Shown: piece by piece, positions 1 to 8,758 of the stretch
Layout: each line of letters starts with the position of its first letter
Numbering within the stretch: position 1 is the first letter of the stretch
NCBI GenBank assembly: GCA_020852755.1
Contig: JADZAF010000326.1
Coordinates: 1 to 64,000, forward strand
Length of the DNA: 64,000 nt
Source of the DNA: Bryobacterales bacterium
GTDB lineage: Bacteria > Acidobacteriota > Terriglobia > Bryobacterales > Bryobacteraceae
Reading direction: 5' to 3'
The notes under the pieces: model-generated
Told to the model about the DNA's origin: nothing
Databases searched by the model: none
Seen by the model: the letters and a program-made list of their open reading frames with translations, nothing else
Translations under genes and position numbers: made by a program

Positions 1-204
1 CTGCCCGAGGCGCGCACGGCGCCCGCGAGAGCGCCGCGCGGGGAATCCGGTTCCGCCGGGGAACGCGAGAAGATCCTGCGCGCGCTGCGGGAGTCCAACG
101 GCCTGGTGGGCGGACCCAACGGCGCGGCCGCCCGGCTGGGACTCAAACGCACCACCCTCCAGTCCCGGATGCGCAAGTACGGGATCGAACGCCAGTACCG
201 GTGA
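1..204 (+). CDS. C-terminus of an FhlA-like sigma-54-dependent regulator (partial)
   Basis: Frame 1 is open from the window edge to the TGA at 202-204, giving the last 67 residues of a protein. The tail contains a Fis-type helix-turn-helix (HTH_8): an ILRALRESNG helix followed by GAAARLGLKRTTLQSRM and KYGIE. This spacing, with the RTTLxSRM recognition helix, is typical of FhlA/NorR-type enhancer-binding proteins, whose AAA+ domain would lie upstream of the window. The Ala/Arg/Pro-rich segment just before it looks like the usual linker. It faces the activase genes convergently with almost no gap, so no functional link is implied. The regulator's sensor domain and target cannot be judged from this fragment. 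Confidence 0.8.
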   Translation: MPEARTAPARAPRGESGSAGEREKILRALRESNGLVGGPNGAAARLGLKRTTLQSRMRKYGIERQYR

Positions 205-205
205 A

Positions 206-1510
206 TCAGTCCAGCGGATACTTCGGGACGACGCGCTCGAACGGTTTCCGCCGCTGGTAGGTCCGGGCCAGCTCCATGTAGACACCCAGGTCCCGGTCCA
301 GGTCCGACTGTGTGCCGTCGAAGTAGAACGTGCGGATGGGGATGCCGCCCAGATCGCGGCTGAGGCGCGGATAGATGGCCTCGCACACGATGCCGTTCAT
401 GCAGGTGAAGGGACTGATGTCTATGATGCCGTCGGCGCCCTTCCTGGTCAGGTAGACGGCCTTTCCGACGCTCAGCACCATCTCGCCCAGCGCTCCGTGC
501 TGGGGCAGGTAGGGGCGGGCGTACTCCAGCAACTCGCGCACGTCGGGCTCCTCGTAGCCCGCGAAGTCTTCCCGGAAGGGCTCCAGCAGCACGTGCTCAT
601 CCTTCTTCTGCACCGCGTTGCGCACCCAGGCTTTCAAGGCCTCCAGGCTGATCTGTTTTCCGATCAGCCGCAGTTTCCGGAACTGCTCGGCGTTGGTGTA
701 CCAGACCCACTCGGTCAGATCGGAGAGCCAGCCCTCGGCTCCGTACTCCTCCAGCCGGCGCAGCAGGTTCTCGTTGGAGAACGTATTCAGGCGGCAGAAG
801 ATCTCGCCCACCACGCCGATCAGGGGCACGGCCGGGTCGCGGTGGATGGGAATGTGGCGGAAACGGTAGCGGCAGCGCAGCAGCGCGTTCCGGATCGCCT
901 CCAGTTGAACGGGAGGATCGGTGGGCGATTTCTCGATGGTGTGGCAGAGGTCGTCCAGGCTCTCCTCGAAGACCGCGTCGGTGTCGCCCTCGTGCAGTTC
1001 ATACGGGCGGTACTGCAGCATCAGTTTCTGCAGGATGTCCGCCGAGAGCAGGGCCCGCCAGGCAGTGCGCAGAAACGCGCCGGTCAACCCGCCCAGCCCC
1101 GCATAGCCGTTCCGGCTGGTGGGCGACATCACCTTGGTTTCCTCGTAGCCGTTGCCCTTCAGCACGTATTCCAGGTAGGGGGCGTACTGGCCGAAGCGGC
1201 ACGGTCCGTCGGCGGTGGGCATGAAAAGCACCGTGCGGCCCGGATCGTTGCCGGGCGCCTGGAGAACCTTGATGAAATCGCCTACGGTGACCTTGGCCGG
1301 GTAGCACTCGTCGCCGGAAGTGTACCGGGCGCCCAGTTCGTGGGTGCGGTGGTCCGATGGAGGAGTGATGTCGGCCTCCAGCCCGATAGCACGGAAGGAC
1401 GAGGCAAAGGCGCGTCCGCTCCCGTACGCCATGGGCGGGATGTAGATGCACTTGTCTTTCAGTGGATGCTCGCCGGGAGTGCCTTCTCCGGCGGGGCGGG
1501 CTGATAACAT
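206..1510 (-). CDS. HgdB/BcrB-like FeS component of an acyl-CoA dehydratase activase system
   Basis: This 434-residue protein resembles the C-terminal third of the very large 'CoA-substrate-specific enzyme activase' proteins. That part is related to the FeS-binding subunits of 2-hydroxyacyl-CoA dehydratase and benzoyl-CoA reductase. Conserved cysteines are visible in SGDECYPAKVTVGDF, TADGPCRFGQYAPYLE and SPFTCMNGIVCEAI, as expected for cluster ligands. Its start region overlaps the end of the preceding gene by 52 nt in another frame. The first 15 or so residues are unlike a conserved N-terminus, so translation may begin later (for example at the Met of PPMAYGSG) or depend on coupling. In many anaerobes this segment is fused to the activase, so the two genes probably act as one complex. 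The substrate is unknown. Confidence 0.8.
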   Translation of the reverse strand: MLSARPAGEGTPGEHPLKDKCIYIPPMAYGSGRAFASSFRAIGLEADITPPSDHRTHELGARYTSGDECYPAKVTVGDFIKVLQAPGNDPGRTVLFMPTADGPCRFGQYAPYLEYVLKGNGYEETKVMSPTSRNGYAGLGGLTGAFLRTAWRALLSADILQKLMLQYRPYELHEGDTDAVFEESLDDLCHTIEKSPTDPPVQLEAIRNALLRCRYRFRHIPIHRDPAVPLIGVVGEIFCRLNTFSNENLLRRLEEYGAEGWLSDLTEWVWYTNAEQFRKLRLIGKQISLEALKAWVRNAVQKKDEHVLLEPFREDFAGYEEPDVRELLEYARPYLPQHGALGEMVLSVGKAVYLTRKGADGIIDISPFTCMNGIVCEAIYPRLSRDLGGIPIRTFYFDGTQSDLDRDLGVYMELARTYQRRKPFERVVPKYPLD

Positions 1511-4500
1511 CGCAATATTCCTTTACTGTCCAGGTAGGCTTCGCAGCGGGTCATGTAGCCCGCGTCGTTGCCGTGCCCGTCGAATTGCAGGATCAGCAGC
1601 GGCGCTCCCGCCACTTCCCGCGCCGAGGGCTTGATGTAGGAGTCCGGGCCGCACTTGAAGTTGGTGATGTAGACCAGGTGCAGGTTCGGCCGGGACGCGG
1701 CCAGGTGGGCCGCCTGCAGGATCTTGCGTCCCGACGCCCAGTACATGTTGGGATGCAGGCCGTCCATCGGGTCGCTGCCCGTAGCCACGAAATCCAGCGG
1801 GATCACGTTGGCGCCGTAGCGATGCCGCAGCTTGCGCGGGATGTCGCAGTTCACGCCCCGGTCGTAGATGTTGTAGGAGCGTCCCACCAGCAGCAGGCCC
1901 GGCTCCCCGGTGCGGTCGAGCGTCTCCAGAGCCGCCCGGCCGGCCTCCAGCAGGCGGTCCTGGAATTCGCGCTGGGCCGCGTAGGCCGCGTCCACCGCCC
2001 GTTCGTTGGCGCGCCGGCTGATGCCGGTTCGCCGCATGGTTTCCCACAGCGCGTTGCGAACATGCGTGCGCCCCAGCTGAAAATGCAGGGACGGGATCAG
2101 GAACTTGTGGCGGTGCTCCTCGAGGCCCGGGGCGGATTGGAGTACCCACGGCAGCGTCTGGTTCCACGGGCAGTAGTGGGCGATGGTATCCGACGGATCG
2201 TTGGTTTCCGCGTCCAGCGCGTTGGGAACCAGAATGTAATCCAGGTCCATGCGGGTGAGCGCGGCAACATGCCCGTGGGCCACCTGCACCGGATAGCAGG
2301 GCTGTGCCAGGGCCAGTTCCACACCCTCGGCCGCAATCCGCGCATCCGTCGCCGGCGAGAGCACCACGCTCACTCCCAGTTCACTGAAGTAGCGGTGCCA
2401 GAAGGGGTAGCGGTCCAGGATCGACATGGTGCGCGGCACCCCCACCTTCAGCTTGCCGCCCGCCGCCGCGGGGGTCAGCTCTTCCAGCACCTTCTCCCGG
2501 AAGGCGAACAGGTCCTCGATCACCGGTTTGCGTCCCGTGGTGGAAGGCTTGCGGAACTTGTCCGAGCACTTATCGCCCCAGTAACTCTTCTGGCCCTCGA
2601 TGTTGAATTCCTTGATGTCGCAGAGATTCGAGCAGGCCTTGCACACGAAGTCCCGGGAGACAATCCGCAGGCTCTGCAGGTCGTAGCCGCGGAAGCGGCT
2701 GTGCGCCCCGGTGGCCTGGTGCCACTGCCGCGCGATCAGAGCCATGCCCACCGCTCCCATCACTCCGTTGTACGGGGGCACCGTGATACGCTTGCCCAGC
2801 AGGCCCGCGAAGGCCGCCGCCACGGCGTCGTTATAGGCTGTGCCGCCCTGGAAGTAAATGACCTTGCCGATCTTCCGGCCGCGCACCACCCGGTTCAGGT
2901 AATTGAGGGCGATCGAGTAGGCCAGCCCGGCCACCAGGCTGCCGGCCGCTTCGCCTTTGTGCAGCCAGCCGGTGACGTCGCGCTCCATGAATACCGTGCA
3001 GCGCTCGCCCAGCCGCGTGGGGGAGGGAGAGTCCAGGGCCAGGCGGGCGAATTCCCCCTTGATGCTGATGCCCAGCTTTTCGGCCTGCTCTTCCAAAAAC
3101 GAGCCGGTGCCCGCCGCGCAGGCCTCGTTCATGGCGAAATCCACCACCACGCCGTTCTCGATCGAGATGAACTTGGAGTCCTGGCCGCCGATCTCGAAGA
3201 TGGTGTCCACCGGTTCGCCGCCCAGCGTGTTGCTGATGTGCAGGGCGCCGGTCTTGTGCGCGGTGATCTCGTCGTTGACCGAATCGGCGCCCACGAACTC
3301 GGCGATCAGTTCCCGGCCCGAGCCCGTCGTGCCCACGCCCCTGATCTCCAGCCGGCTTCCCCACCGGCGCTCCACTTCGCTCAGGCCCTGCTGCACCGCT
3401 TCAATGGGGCGTCCGGCGGTTCTCAGATACACGTCGTGAATCACCGCGCCCGAAGCGTCGATGGCTACCACGTTGGTGGAGACCGAACCCACGTCGATGC
3501 CCAGGTAGGCCGGAATCGGGCCGTCGCCGGGGGGCGGGGAATAGGGCGCCACCCGGTCGCGCAGCAGGACCACCTGATCCATCAGGAGCGGCGTGGTGTC
3601 CCGCGGCGGCGCTTCCGCTTCATGCTGGCTCAGCCGGTGGATCGCGCGGAAGGACCGCTTCCGGGTCTCCTCGGCTTCCAGCATGGCCGTGCCGATGGCT
3701 CCACACCAGGCGTACAGCTCCGGTACCAGCAACTCCTCCGGCTTCAACTGGAAAGCCTCGCACAAAGCCGCCGTGACCCCCGAGTTCTGCGAGACTGCCC
3801 CGATCAGCGCCACCGGGGAGGTCACCGGGCGGCCTTTCACGATGCTTGACTTGAAGTTGCGGGCCACGGCATCGCACAGCCCGCGCAGGATCTGGGAGGG
3901 CGAGTAGCCTTTCTGCTGGGCGTGGATCATGTCGCTCTTCGCGAACACCGAACAGCGCCCCGCCACCCGCGCCGCGCAACTGGCCGTCGAAACCACGCAG
4001 CCGATCTCTTCCACCGAGTAGTTCATGCGCAGCGCCTGCTGGTCCAGGAACGATCCGGTGCCGGCCGCGCACTCCCCGCTGCGGTCGTAATCCACGATTC
4101 CCGCCCGGTTCGAGCCCGGCTGTGATTCCAGGCGGATGTACTTCGAGCTTTCGCCTCCGATCTCGAAGACCGTGCGCACGTCGGGATAGAAGGACCCGAT
4201 CATCCGGGCGATGGCTTTGAACTCGTTCTCGAAATAGATGCCGAGGATCTTGGAGATCGTCCGGCTGCCGGAACCGGTCACGCGGATGCCTTCGATCCGG
4301 GTCTCCGGCACCACCTCGTAGAACTCCTGCAGCAGGTCGAAAGTCGACTGGATAGGGCTTCCCGCGATCCGCCGGTAGTCGGACAGCACCAGGGGCTGGC
4401 GCCGGTCTTCGGGCTGCGCCCATTCCAGGAGGCGGAAGGCCGGCTTCTGCGCGCACAGCCGGGACAGCAGGGAACGGTCCTCGGGCTTGCCTAAAGCGGC

Positions 4501-4548
4501 CAGTTTAAGAGAGATAGCGCCGATATCCAATCCGATGTTGATGCCCAT
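1459..4548 (-). CDS. Tandem acyl-CoA dehydratase activase (two BcrAD/BadFG ATPase domains + DUF2229)
   Basis: A 1029-residue protein. It has two ASKHA ATPase domains, each with a phosphate-1 loop (GLDIGAISLKL near residue 6 and GIDVGSVSTNVV near 350). Each also has the cysteine signature CAAGTGSFL (Cys160 in the first, near 483 in the second) that in HgdC-type activases binds the bridging 4Fe-4S cluster. The first domain has EIGGESSK where EIGGQDSK is usual; the second has the canonical form. A cysteine-rich linker (CKACSNLCDI, GDKCSDKF, near 670-705) precedes a DUF2229 domain. Such proteins use ATP to push electrons at very low potential into a dehydratase- or reductase-type FeS partner. The partner here is probably the overlapping downstream gene. 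Which reaction is activated in this organism cannot be told. Confidence 0.88.
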   Translation of the reverse strand: MGINIGLDIGAISLKLAALGKPEDRSLLSRLCAQKPAFRLLEWAQPEDRRQPLVLSDYRRIAGSPIQSTFDLLQEFYEVVPETRIEGIRVTGSGSRTISKILGIYFENEFKAIARMIGSFYPDVRTVFEIGGESSKYIRLESQPGSNRAGIVDYDRSGECAAGTGSFLDQQALRMNYSVEEIGCVVSTASCAARVAGRCSVFAKSDMIHAQQKGYSPSQILRGLCDAVARNFKSSIVKGRPVTSPVALIGAVSQNSGVTAALCEAFQLKPEELLVPELYAWCGAIGTAMLEAEETRKRSFRAIHRLSQHEAEAPPRDTTPLLMDQVVLLRDRVAPYSPPPGDGPIPAYLGIDVGSVSTNVVAIDASGAVIHDVYLRTAGRPIEAVQQGLSEVERRWGSRLEIRGVGTTGSGRELIAEFVGADSVNDEITAHKTGALHISNTLGGEPVDTIFEIGGQDSKFISIENGVVVDFAMNEACAAGTGSFLEEQAEKLGISIKGEFARLALDSPSPTRLGERCTVFMERDVTGWLHKGEAAGSLVAGLAYSIALNYLNRVVRGRKIGKVIYFQGGTAYNDAVAAAFAGLLGKRITVPPYNGVMGAVGMALIARQWHQATGAHSRFRGYDLQSLRIVSRDFVCKACSNLCDIKEFNIEGQKSYWGDKCSDKFRKPSTTGRKPVIEDLFAFREKVLEELTPAAAGGKLKVGVPRTMSILDRYPFWHRYFSELGVSVVLSPATDARIAAEGVELALAQPCYPVQVAHGHVAALTRMDLDYILVPNALDAETNDPSDTIAHYCPWNQTLPWVLQSAPGLEEHRHKFLIPSLHFQLGRTHVRNALWETMRRTGISRRANERAVDAAYAAQREFQDRLLEAGRAALETLDRTGEPGLLLVGRSYNIYDRGVNCDIPRKLRHRYGANVIPLDFVATGSDPMDGLHPNMYWASGRKILQAAHLAASRPNLHLVYITNFKCGPDSYIKPSAREVAGAPLLILQFDGHGNDAGYMTRCEAYLDSKGILRCYQPAPPEKALPASIH

Positions 4549-4735
4549 ATTCGCCCGCAGATGGCTCTACCCGGCCATCATATCTAAAGCGCCCGGCGTT
4601 TCAACAGTATCGGACCTGAATGGCGTGAATTCGCCGCCGAGCCGCCGCTTCCCGGGCTGAACGGGAAACGAAAAGGGAAGGGATGCCCCCGGGCAGCCAT
4701 GCTATCATCGGAATTGGCTCTCTCCTAAGACTTTC

Positions 4736-5437
4736 ATGGCTCGAATCACCCGCAAAGAACTGAAATCCGACAAGTTTGCCGCCGAGGTCGGACAGACCGT
4801 CGAGTTCTTCACCGAACACCGGACTCAGGTGATCCGCTACGGCGCCATCGCCTTGGCCGTAGTGGTGATCGCGGCCGGCATTTATTTCTACCGCAAGCAT
4901 CAGAGTTCCGTCCGCGAGGCCGAACTCGCCGCCGCCGTGCGCATTCAGGAAACGCTGATCGGGCAGACCGGCGTCGCCGGCGTGGCCACGTACCCCACGC
5001 AGGCCGAGAAGGACAAGCATGCCATCAAGGCCTTCACCGACCTCGAGCAGCGCTACCCGGGTACCGAGGAAGCACTGGTCGCGCGGTATTACCTGGGCGC
5101 GATTGCGGCGGACCAGGGTAACTTAGCCGAGGCCGAGAAGTCCTTCAAGCAGGTAGTGGACTCGGGGGACAAGGCCTACGGCCCTCTGGCCAAGTTGGCC
5201 CTGGCGGAAATCTGTTTCGCCACCAATCGCGTCGCCGAGGGCGAAAAGCTGCTGCGGCCGTTGCTCGACAACCCCAGCGTCTTCGTGTCCAAGGAGCAGG
5301 CTTCCATCGCCCTGGCCCGCGGGTTGGAGCGGAGCCGGCCCCAGGAAGCCCGCAAGCTCCTGGAACCGCTGCGGACAGCCCGCCCGGCCGTCAGCCAGAC
5401 GGCCATCGCCGCCCTGGGCGAAGTCGGCCAGCAGTAA
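4736..5437 (+). CDS. Single-pass membrane TPR protein (YfgM-like)
   Basis: A 233-residue protein with a charged cytoplasmic N-terminus, one transmembrane segment at about residues 38-57 (YGAIALAVVVIAAGIYFY) and a C-terminal tetratricopeptide solenoid. The layout and the N-terminal helix match the TPR_21/YfgM family. The Escherichia coli member is an ancillary SecYEG subunit that works with periplasmic chaperones. By analogy it would sit in the inner membrane with the repeats outside the cytoplasm; this role is inferred. A TATCAT box at 4703-4708 lies 27 nt before the ATG. The dGTPase gene follows after 14 nt, so the two are probably co-transcribed. Confidence 0.75.
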   Translation: MARITRKELKSDKFAAEVGQTVEFFTEHRTQVIRYGAIALAVVVIAAGIYFYRKHQSSVREAELAAAVRIQETLIGQTGVAGVATYPTQAEKDKHAIKAFTDLEQRYPGTEEALVARYYLGAIAADQGNLAEAEKSFKQVVDSGDKAYGPLAKLALAEICFATNRVAEGEKLLRPLLDNPSVFVSKEQASIALARGLERSRPQEARKLLEPLRTARPAVSQTAIAALGEVGQQ

Positions 5438-5451
5438 TCGAGGCGCCCGGG

Positions 5452-6585
5452 ATGCTGCGGCGCCTGCGCTTCCAGGTGGAATCGAGCCGTGGCCGCCGCT
5501 ATCCGGAAGCCGGCCACCCCTACCGCAATGCCTTTCAGAGGGACCGTGACCGGATCATCCACGCCCGGGCTTTCCGCCGGTTGGAAGCCAAGACCCAGGT
5601 GTTTACCCCCGGCCTCTCGGACCACTTCCGGAACCGGCTGACCCATACCATCGAAGTCTCCCAGATCGCTCGCACCGTGGCCTCCGCCCTGGAGTTGAAC
5701 GAGGACCTGACCGAGGCCCTGGCTCTGGCCCACGACATCGGCCATCCCCCGTTCGCTCACGCCGGGGAAGCCGAGCTGGACCGCCAGATGGCGCGCTACG
5801 GCGAGCGCTTCGATCACAACCTGCACGCCCTCCGGATCATCGAGAGTTTCGAGCAGCGCTATGCGCGCTTCCCCGGCCTCAACCTGAGCTTCGAAGTGCG
5901 CGAAGGCATCGTCAAGCACTCCCGGGATTTTGAACCTGGCGAGATCCCCGAACTGGACGACTACCTGCCCGGCTTGCGCCCGCCGCTCGAAGCCCAGCTG
6001 ATCGACCTGGCGGACGAGATCGCTTACAACACCGCCGATCTCGATGACGCGTTTTCCGCACGGATGTTCAGCGCCGGGGAGGTGGCCGCGGCAGTTCCCG
6101 AGTACGCCGCGCTTTGCGAGGCCGCGGAGACACAGTTTCCCGGCGCCTCGGAGCGGGAGCGCTTTCTGGAGACGCTGCGGCAGATGATCGATCTGCTGGC
6201 TTCCGGCTTGATTGAGGGCACGGCGCAGGCCGCGGCTGGAGCGGATATCCGGGACGCCGGGGAGGTGCGGCGCTGCCCCAGGCGGCTGGCGGCTTTCACC
6301 CCAGCCGCTGAATCGGCGAATGCCGGCCTGAAACGGTTCCTGCACCAGCGGGTCTATTCGGCCGCGCCGCTGGTCGAGGAGCGCGAGCGGGCCGCCGCCC
6401 GGGTAGCCCGGCTGTTCCAGTACTTCGTGGAGCACCCCGGGCGGCTGCCGGAGCCCTACAACCAGCAGGCCGCGCTCGACCGTCCGCACCGCGTGGTCTG
6501 CGACTATATTGCCGGCATGACCGATGCTTTCTTCGACCGGACCTACCAGCAGGAGATGGATTACCCCTCCGAAATCCTGACGTAG
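5452..6585 (+). CDS. dgt: dGTPase-like HD-domain triphosphohydrolase
   Basis: A 377-residue protein of the type-2 deoxyguanosinetriphosphate triphosphohydrolase-like family, which hydrolyses dNTPs to the nucleoside and triphosphate. The N-terminus has the family block NAFQRDRDRIIHARAFRRL followed by KTQVF. The HD metal site is complete: His65 in NRLTHTIEVSQIAR and His94-Asp95 in LAHDIGHPPFAHAGE, followed by FDHNLHALRI; the last metal-ligand region is LADEIAYNTADLDDA. The protein is full length for this subgroup. It follows the TPR gene closely. Its last 25 nt overlap convergently with the small minus-strand gene at 6561-6716. Confidence 0.93.
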   Translation: MLRRLRFQVESSRGRRYPEAGHPYRNAFQRDRDRIIHARAFRRLEAKTQVFTPGLSDHFRNRLTHTIEVSQIARTVASALELNEDLTEALALAHDIGHPPFAHAGEAELDRQMARYGERFDHNLHALRIIESFEQRYARFPGLNLSFEVREGIVKHSRDFEPGEIPELDDYLPGLRPPLEAQLIDLADEIAYNTADLDDAFSARMFSAGEVAAAVPEYAALCEAAETQFPGASERERFLETLRQMIDLLASGLIEGTAQAAAGADIRDAGEVRRCPRRLAAFTPAAESANAGLKRFLHQRVYSAAPLVEERERAAARVARLFQYFVEHPGRLPEPYNQQAALDRPHRVVCDYIAGMTDAFFDRTYQQEMDYPSEILT

Positions 6586-6716
6586 CTGGAAAGCTCCGCC
6601 GATCGCACGACGTAATTCTTCATCAACTGGCGGGCGATCTCTTCGCCCAGCCGTTGGGGGTCCTCGTCCTCGTCGTGCTCGACTTCGACTTTGAAAAAAA
6701 GGTCGGTTCGCGGCAT
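6561..6716 (-). CDS. Small conserved-looking hypothetical protein (51 aa)
   Basis: A short ORF encoding an acidic 51-residue protein that begins MPRTDLFFKVEVEH and ends near VRSAELSSYV. A longer upstream reading (to 7223) is an antisense shadow of the amidase gene and should be ignored. The segment between dgt and the amidase has protein-like composition only in this frame. The strand pattern (amphipathic beta strand, DEDEDPQ turn, then the helix LGEEIARQLMKNY) reads like a small folded alpha/beta domain. I do not recognise a family with certainty and assign no function. It overlaps dgt tail-to-tail by 25 nt. Confidence 0.55.
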   Translation of the reverse strand: MPRTDLFFKVEVEHDEDEDPQRLGEEIARQLMKNYVVRSAELSSYVRISEG

Positions 6717-6779
6717 AGGTCCGGTAGATCCAGGGTAGCGCGGCCGGCCCGCCGTTTGCCGCCTCTCCGGCATGCCGGG

Positions 6780-6785
6780 TATCGT
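6780..6785 (+). promoter_or_regulatory. -10-like box for the amidase gene (leaderless type)
   Basis: TATCGT ends 7 nt before the ATG at 6793. There is no Shine-Dalgarno sequence between them, so the predicted transcript starts at or next to the start codon. No convincing -35 element was seen. Confidence 0.4.
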
Positions 6786-6792
6786 AGACCCT

Positions 6793-8232
6793 ATGCACTC
6801 CAGGCGCGCATTCATGGGGATGTTGCCGGCTGCCGTTTCGCTTCGAGCGGCTTCCGGCGGGCTGGAATGGCTGACGTTGGAAGAGGCCGCCGGGATGGTG
6901 CGCCGGAAGCAGGTGTCGCCGGTCGAGTTGACCCGCGCCTGCCTGCGCCGCATCGAAGCGCTCAACCCCCGGTTGAATGCTTTCATCACCGTCACCGGCG
7001 AGCAGGCTCTGAACCAGGCCCGGACCCTGGAAGCCGAGGCGCAGCGGGGACGGATCCGAGGCCCGCTGCACGGAGTGCCCGTGGCCCTCAAGGACCTGAT
7101 CGACACGGCCGGCGTCCGCACCACGGCGGGCAGCCGCCAGTGGGCGGATCGCGTTCCCGCCCGGGACGCCGATGTCGTGCTCCGGTTGAAAGCTGCCGGC
7201 GCCGTGCTGTTGGGCAAAACCAACCTGGATGAGTTCGCCTACAACTACACGTCGGAAACCAGCTTCTTCGGCCCTGGCCGGAATCCCTGGGACGGGCGCC
7301 GCTCGCCCGGCGGCAGTTCGGGCGGTTCCGCCATCGCTGTGGCCGCCGGCCTGTGCTATGCCGCTCTGGGGTCGGACACCGGGGGCTCCATACGGCTGCC
7401 CGCCGCGCTCTGCGGCATCACGGGGCTCAAGCCCAGCTACGGGCGGGTGAGCACGGAGGGCGCCGCCCCCCTGGCCTGGACCCTGGATCATATCGGGCCG
7501 ATGTGCCGGACGGCGCGCGACGCCGCCATTCTGCTGGCTGCCATGGCCGATCCCCGTGCGCCTTACTCCCCGCTGCCCACCCTCACCGCCATCCTTCAGG
7601 GCGGGGTGGAATCCATGCGGCTGGGTATGCCGCGGCGGCCCTTCTATGAAGCCCTGGACGCGGAAGCGGCGTCCATCCTGGCGGAGGCCCGGAAGGTGCT
7701 GGCCGGCCTGACGGCGGGGGTGCGCGAGACCGTTTCGCCGCCCCTGGCCTACTCCCCGGAAGTTCCCGATCTGCCGGTCCACTACATGCGTGTCATCTCG
7801 GCTGAGGCCTATGCTTTCCACCGCGAGATGCTGGCCCGAAGTCCGGGCAGCTATCATCCGGGGACACGGAAAAGCATCGAGGGCGGCGCCGCGGTGAGCG
7901 CGGCCGATTACATTGGCGCCCGGCGGGACGTCGAGCGGCGGCGTGCGGAAGCGCGCGACCTGTTCCGGGAGGCGGACCTGCTGATCACGCCCGCCGCCCC
8001 CGGCCCCGCCTTCGAATTGGGTAAGCCCGGCGGGCTCGTTTTTCTGCGCAACGCCGCCCCGTGGAACGTCTACGGCCTGCCGTCCATCTCCGTTCCCTGC
8101 GGATTTACCCGGGCGGGACTGCCGGTGGGAATGCAGATCACCGGCCCGGCCGGCCGCGACGACCTGGTTCTGGCCCTGGCGGCGGCCTGGCAGGAGGCCA
8201 CCGAATGGCACCGCCGCCGTCCCCCGGTCTAG
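6793..8232 (+). CDS. Exported amidase-signature hydrolase
   Basis: A 479-residue amidase of the Ser-cisSer-Lys family. The catalytic elements are all visible: Lys100 in VALKDLIDTAG, cis-Ser175 in SPGGSSGGSA and nucleophile Ser199 in GSDTGGSIR. The chosen ATG gives the leader MHSRRAFMGMLPAA, which fits a twin-arginine (RRxFxG) export signal; an upstream in-frame ATG at 6772 would bury this signal. No gatB or gatC is nearby and the leader is unlike GatA, so this is not the Glu-tRNA amidotransferase subunit but more likely a periplasmic amidase or amide hydrolase of unknown substrate. It probably forms a single-gene unit with its own leaderless promoter. Confidence 0.88.
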   Translation: MHSRRAFMGMLPAAVSLRAASGGLEWLTLEEAAGMVRRKQVSPVELTRACLRRIEALNPRLNAFITVTGEQALNQARTLEAEAQRGRIRGPLHGVPVALKDLIDTAGVRTTAGSRQWADRVPARDADVVLRLKAAGAVLLGKTNLDEFAYNYTSETSFFGPGRNPWDGRRSPGGSSGGSAIAVAAGLCYAALGSDTGGSIRLPAALCGITGLKPSYGRVSTEGAAPLAWTLDHIGPMCRTARDAAILLAAMADPRAPYSPLPTLTAILQGGVESMRLGMPRRPFYEALDAEAASILAEARKVLAGLTAGVRETVSPPLAYSPEVPDLPVHYMRVISAEAYAFHREMLARSPGSYHPGTRKSIEGGAAVSAADYIGARRDVERRRAEARDLFREADLLITPAAPGPAFELGKPGGLVFLRNAAPWNVYGLPSISVPCGFTRAGLPVGMQITGPAGRDDLVLALAAAWQEATEWHRRRPPV

Positions 8233-8307
8233 AGCCTGCTTCTTCCGGCGCGCGCTCTTGCCGCCGGCTCATGGATTCCTTTGGTTGCGGCCCGTCTGCA
8301 AGACCTA

Positions 8308-8336
8308 TTGACAGCCTTGCGAGTTCATGCTATTTT
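8308..8336 (+). promoter_or_regulatory. Sigma-70 promoter of the blaI-like gene
   Basis: A consensus -35 hexamer TTGACA (8308-8313) is followed after exactly 17 nt by TATTTT (8331-8336). This is the best sigma-70 promoter in the window. It lies 42 nt upstream of the chosen ATG at 8378 and is overlapped at its -10 end by a dyad. Confidence 0.75.
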
Positions 8337-8356
8337 TTCAGCATAATGCTAAAAAA
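8333..8356 (+). promoter_or_regulatory. Dyad operator over the blaI promoter
   Basis: A perfect inverted repeat AGCAT-A-ATGCT (8340-8350) is flanked by TTTTTT (8333-8338) and AAAAAA (8351-8356), so the symmetry extends over about 24 nt. It covers the -10 and the predicted transcription start. This is the position expected for an autoregulatory site of the BlaI/MecI-type repressor encoded directly downstream. Confidence 0.6.
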
Positions 8357-8377
8357 TCAGCAGGAGGCGCGCAGGCC

Positions 8378-8758
8378 ATGGCGCTGGCGGGTTTGAGCCG
8401 GAGGGAACGGCAGATCATGGAGATCCTCTACCGCCGCGGCAAACTGCCGGTTTCCGCCATCCGCGAGGAGATGCAGGACGCGCCCAGCTACTCGGCCGTT
8501 CGCTCCCTGCTGCGCGTGCTGGAGGAAAAGGGCCACGTCAAACACCAGGCCGAGGATCTCAAGTACGTCTACATGCCGGTGGTGCACGCGGACAAGGCCC
8601 GGCGTTCAGCCGTCAAGCACCTGATGACCACTCTGTTCGGCGACTCGCCCGAGCAGGTGGTAGCCGCGCTGCTGGACGTGGCGTCCAAACGCCTCACCCG
8701 CGAGGAACTGGACCGCATGGCGGCCATGATTGAAAAGGCAAGGCAGGAGGAGAAGTAA
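8378..8758 (+). CDS. BlaI/MecI/CopY-family repressor
   Basis: A 126-residue winged-helix repressor. The DNA-binding block LSRRERQIMEILYRRGK...SAIREEM, then SYSAVRSLLRVLEEKGHV, is the standard BlaI/MecI pattern. It is followed by the C-terminal dimerisation helices with LTREELDRMAAMIE. The ATG at 8378 is preceded by AGGAGG (8362-8367) and gives the usual family length; the longer reading from 8327 would start inside the operator. Family members repress their own operon and are cleaved after signalling by a membrane M56 protease. That partner is encoded immediately downstream (TAA then ATG with no gap). The inducing signal is not evident. Confidence 0.93.
   Translation: MALAGLSRRERQIMEILYRRGKLPVSAIREEMQDAPSYSAVRSLLRVLEEKGHVKHQAEDLKYVYMPVVHADKARRSAVKHLMTTLFGDSPEQVVAALLDVASKRLTREELDRMAAMIEKARQEEK

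Noticed and set aside
1459-1510. TGA read-through as explanation for the split activase
   Set aside because: The two ORFs are in different frames, so a Sec codon cannot join them.
5176-8211. 1011-residue minus-strand frame across the TPR, dgt and amidase genes
   Set aside because: It is a shadow of three well-supported plus-strand genes and has no domain character; only its small internal unit at 6561-6716, in a different frame, looks real.
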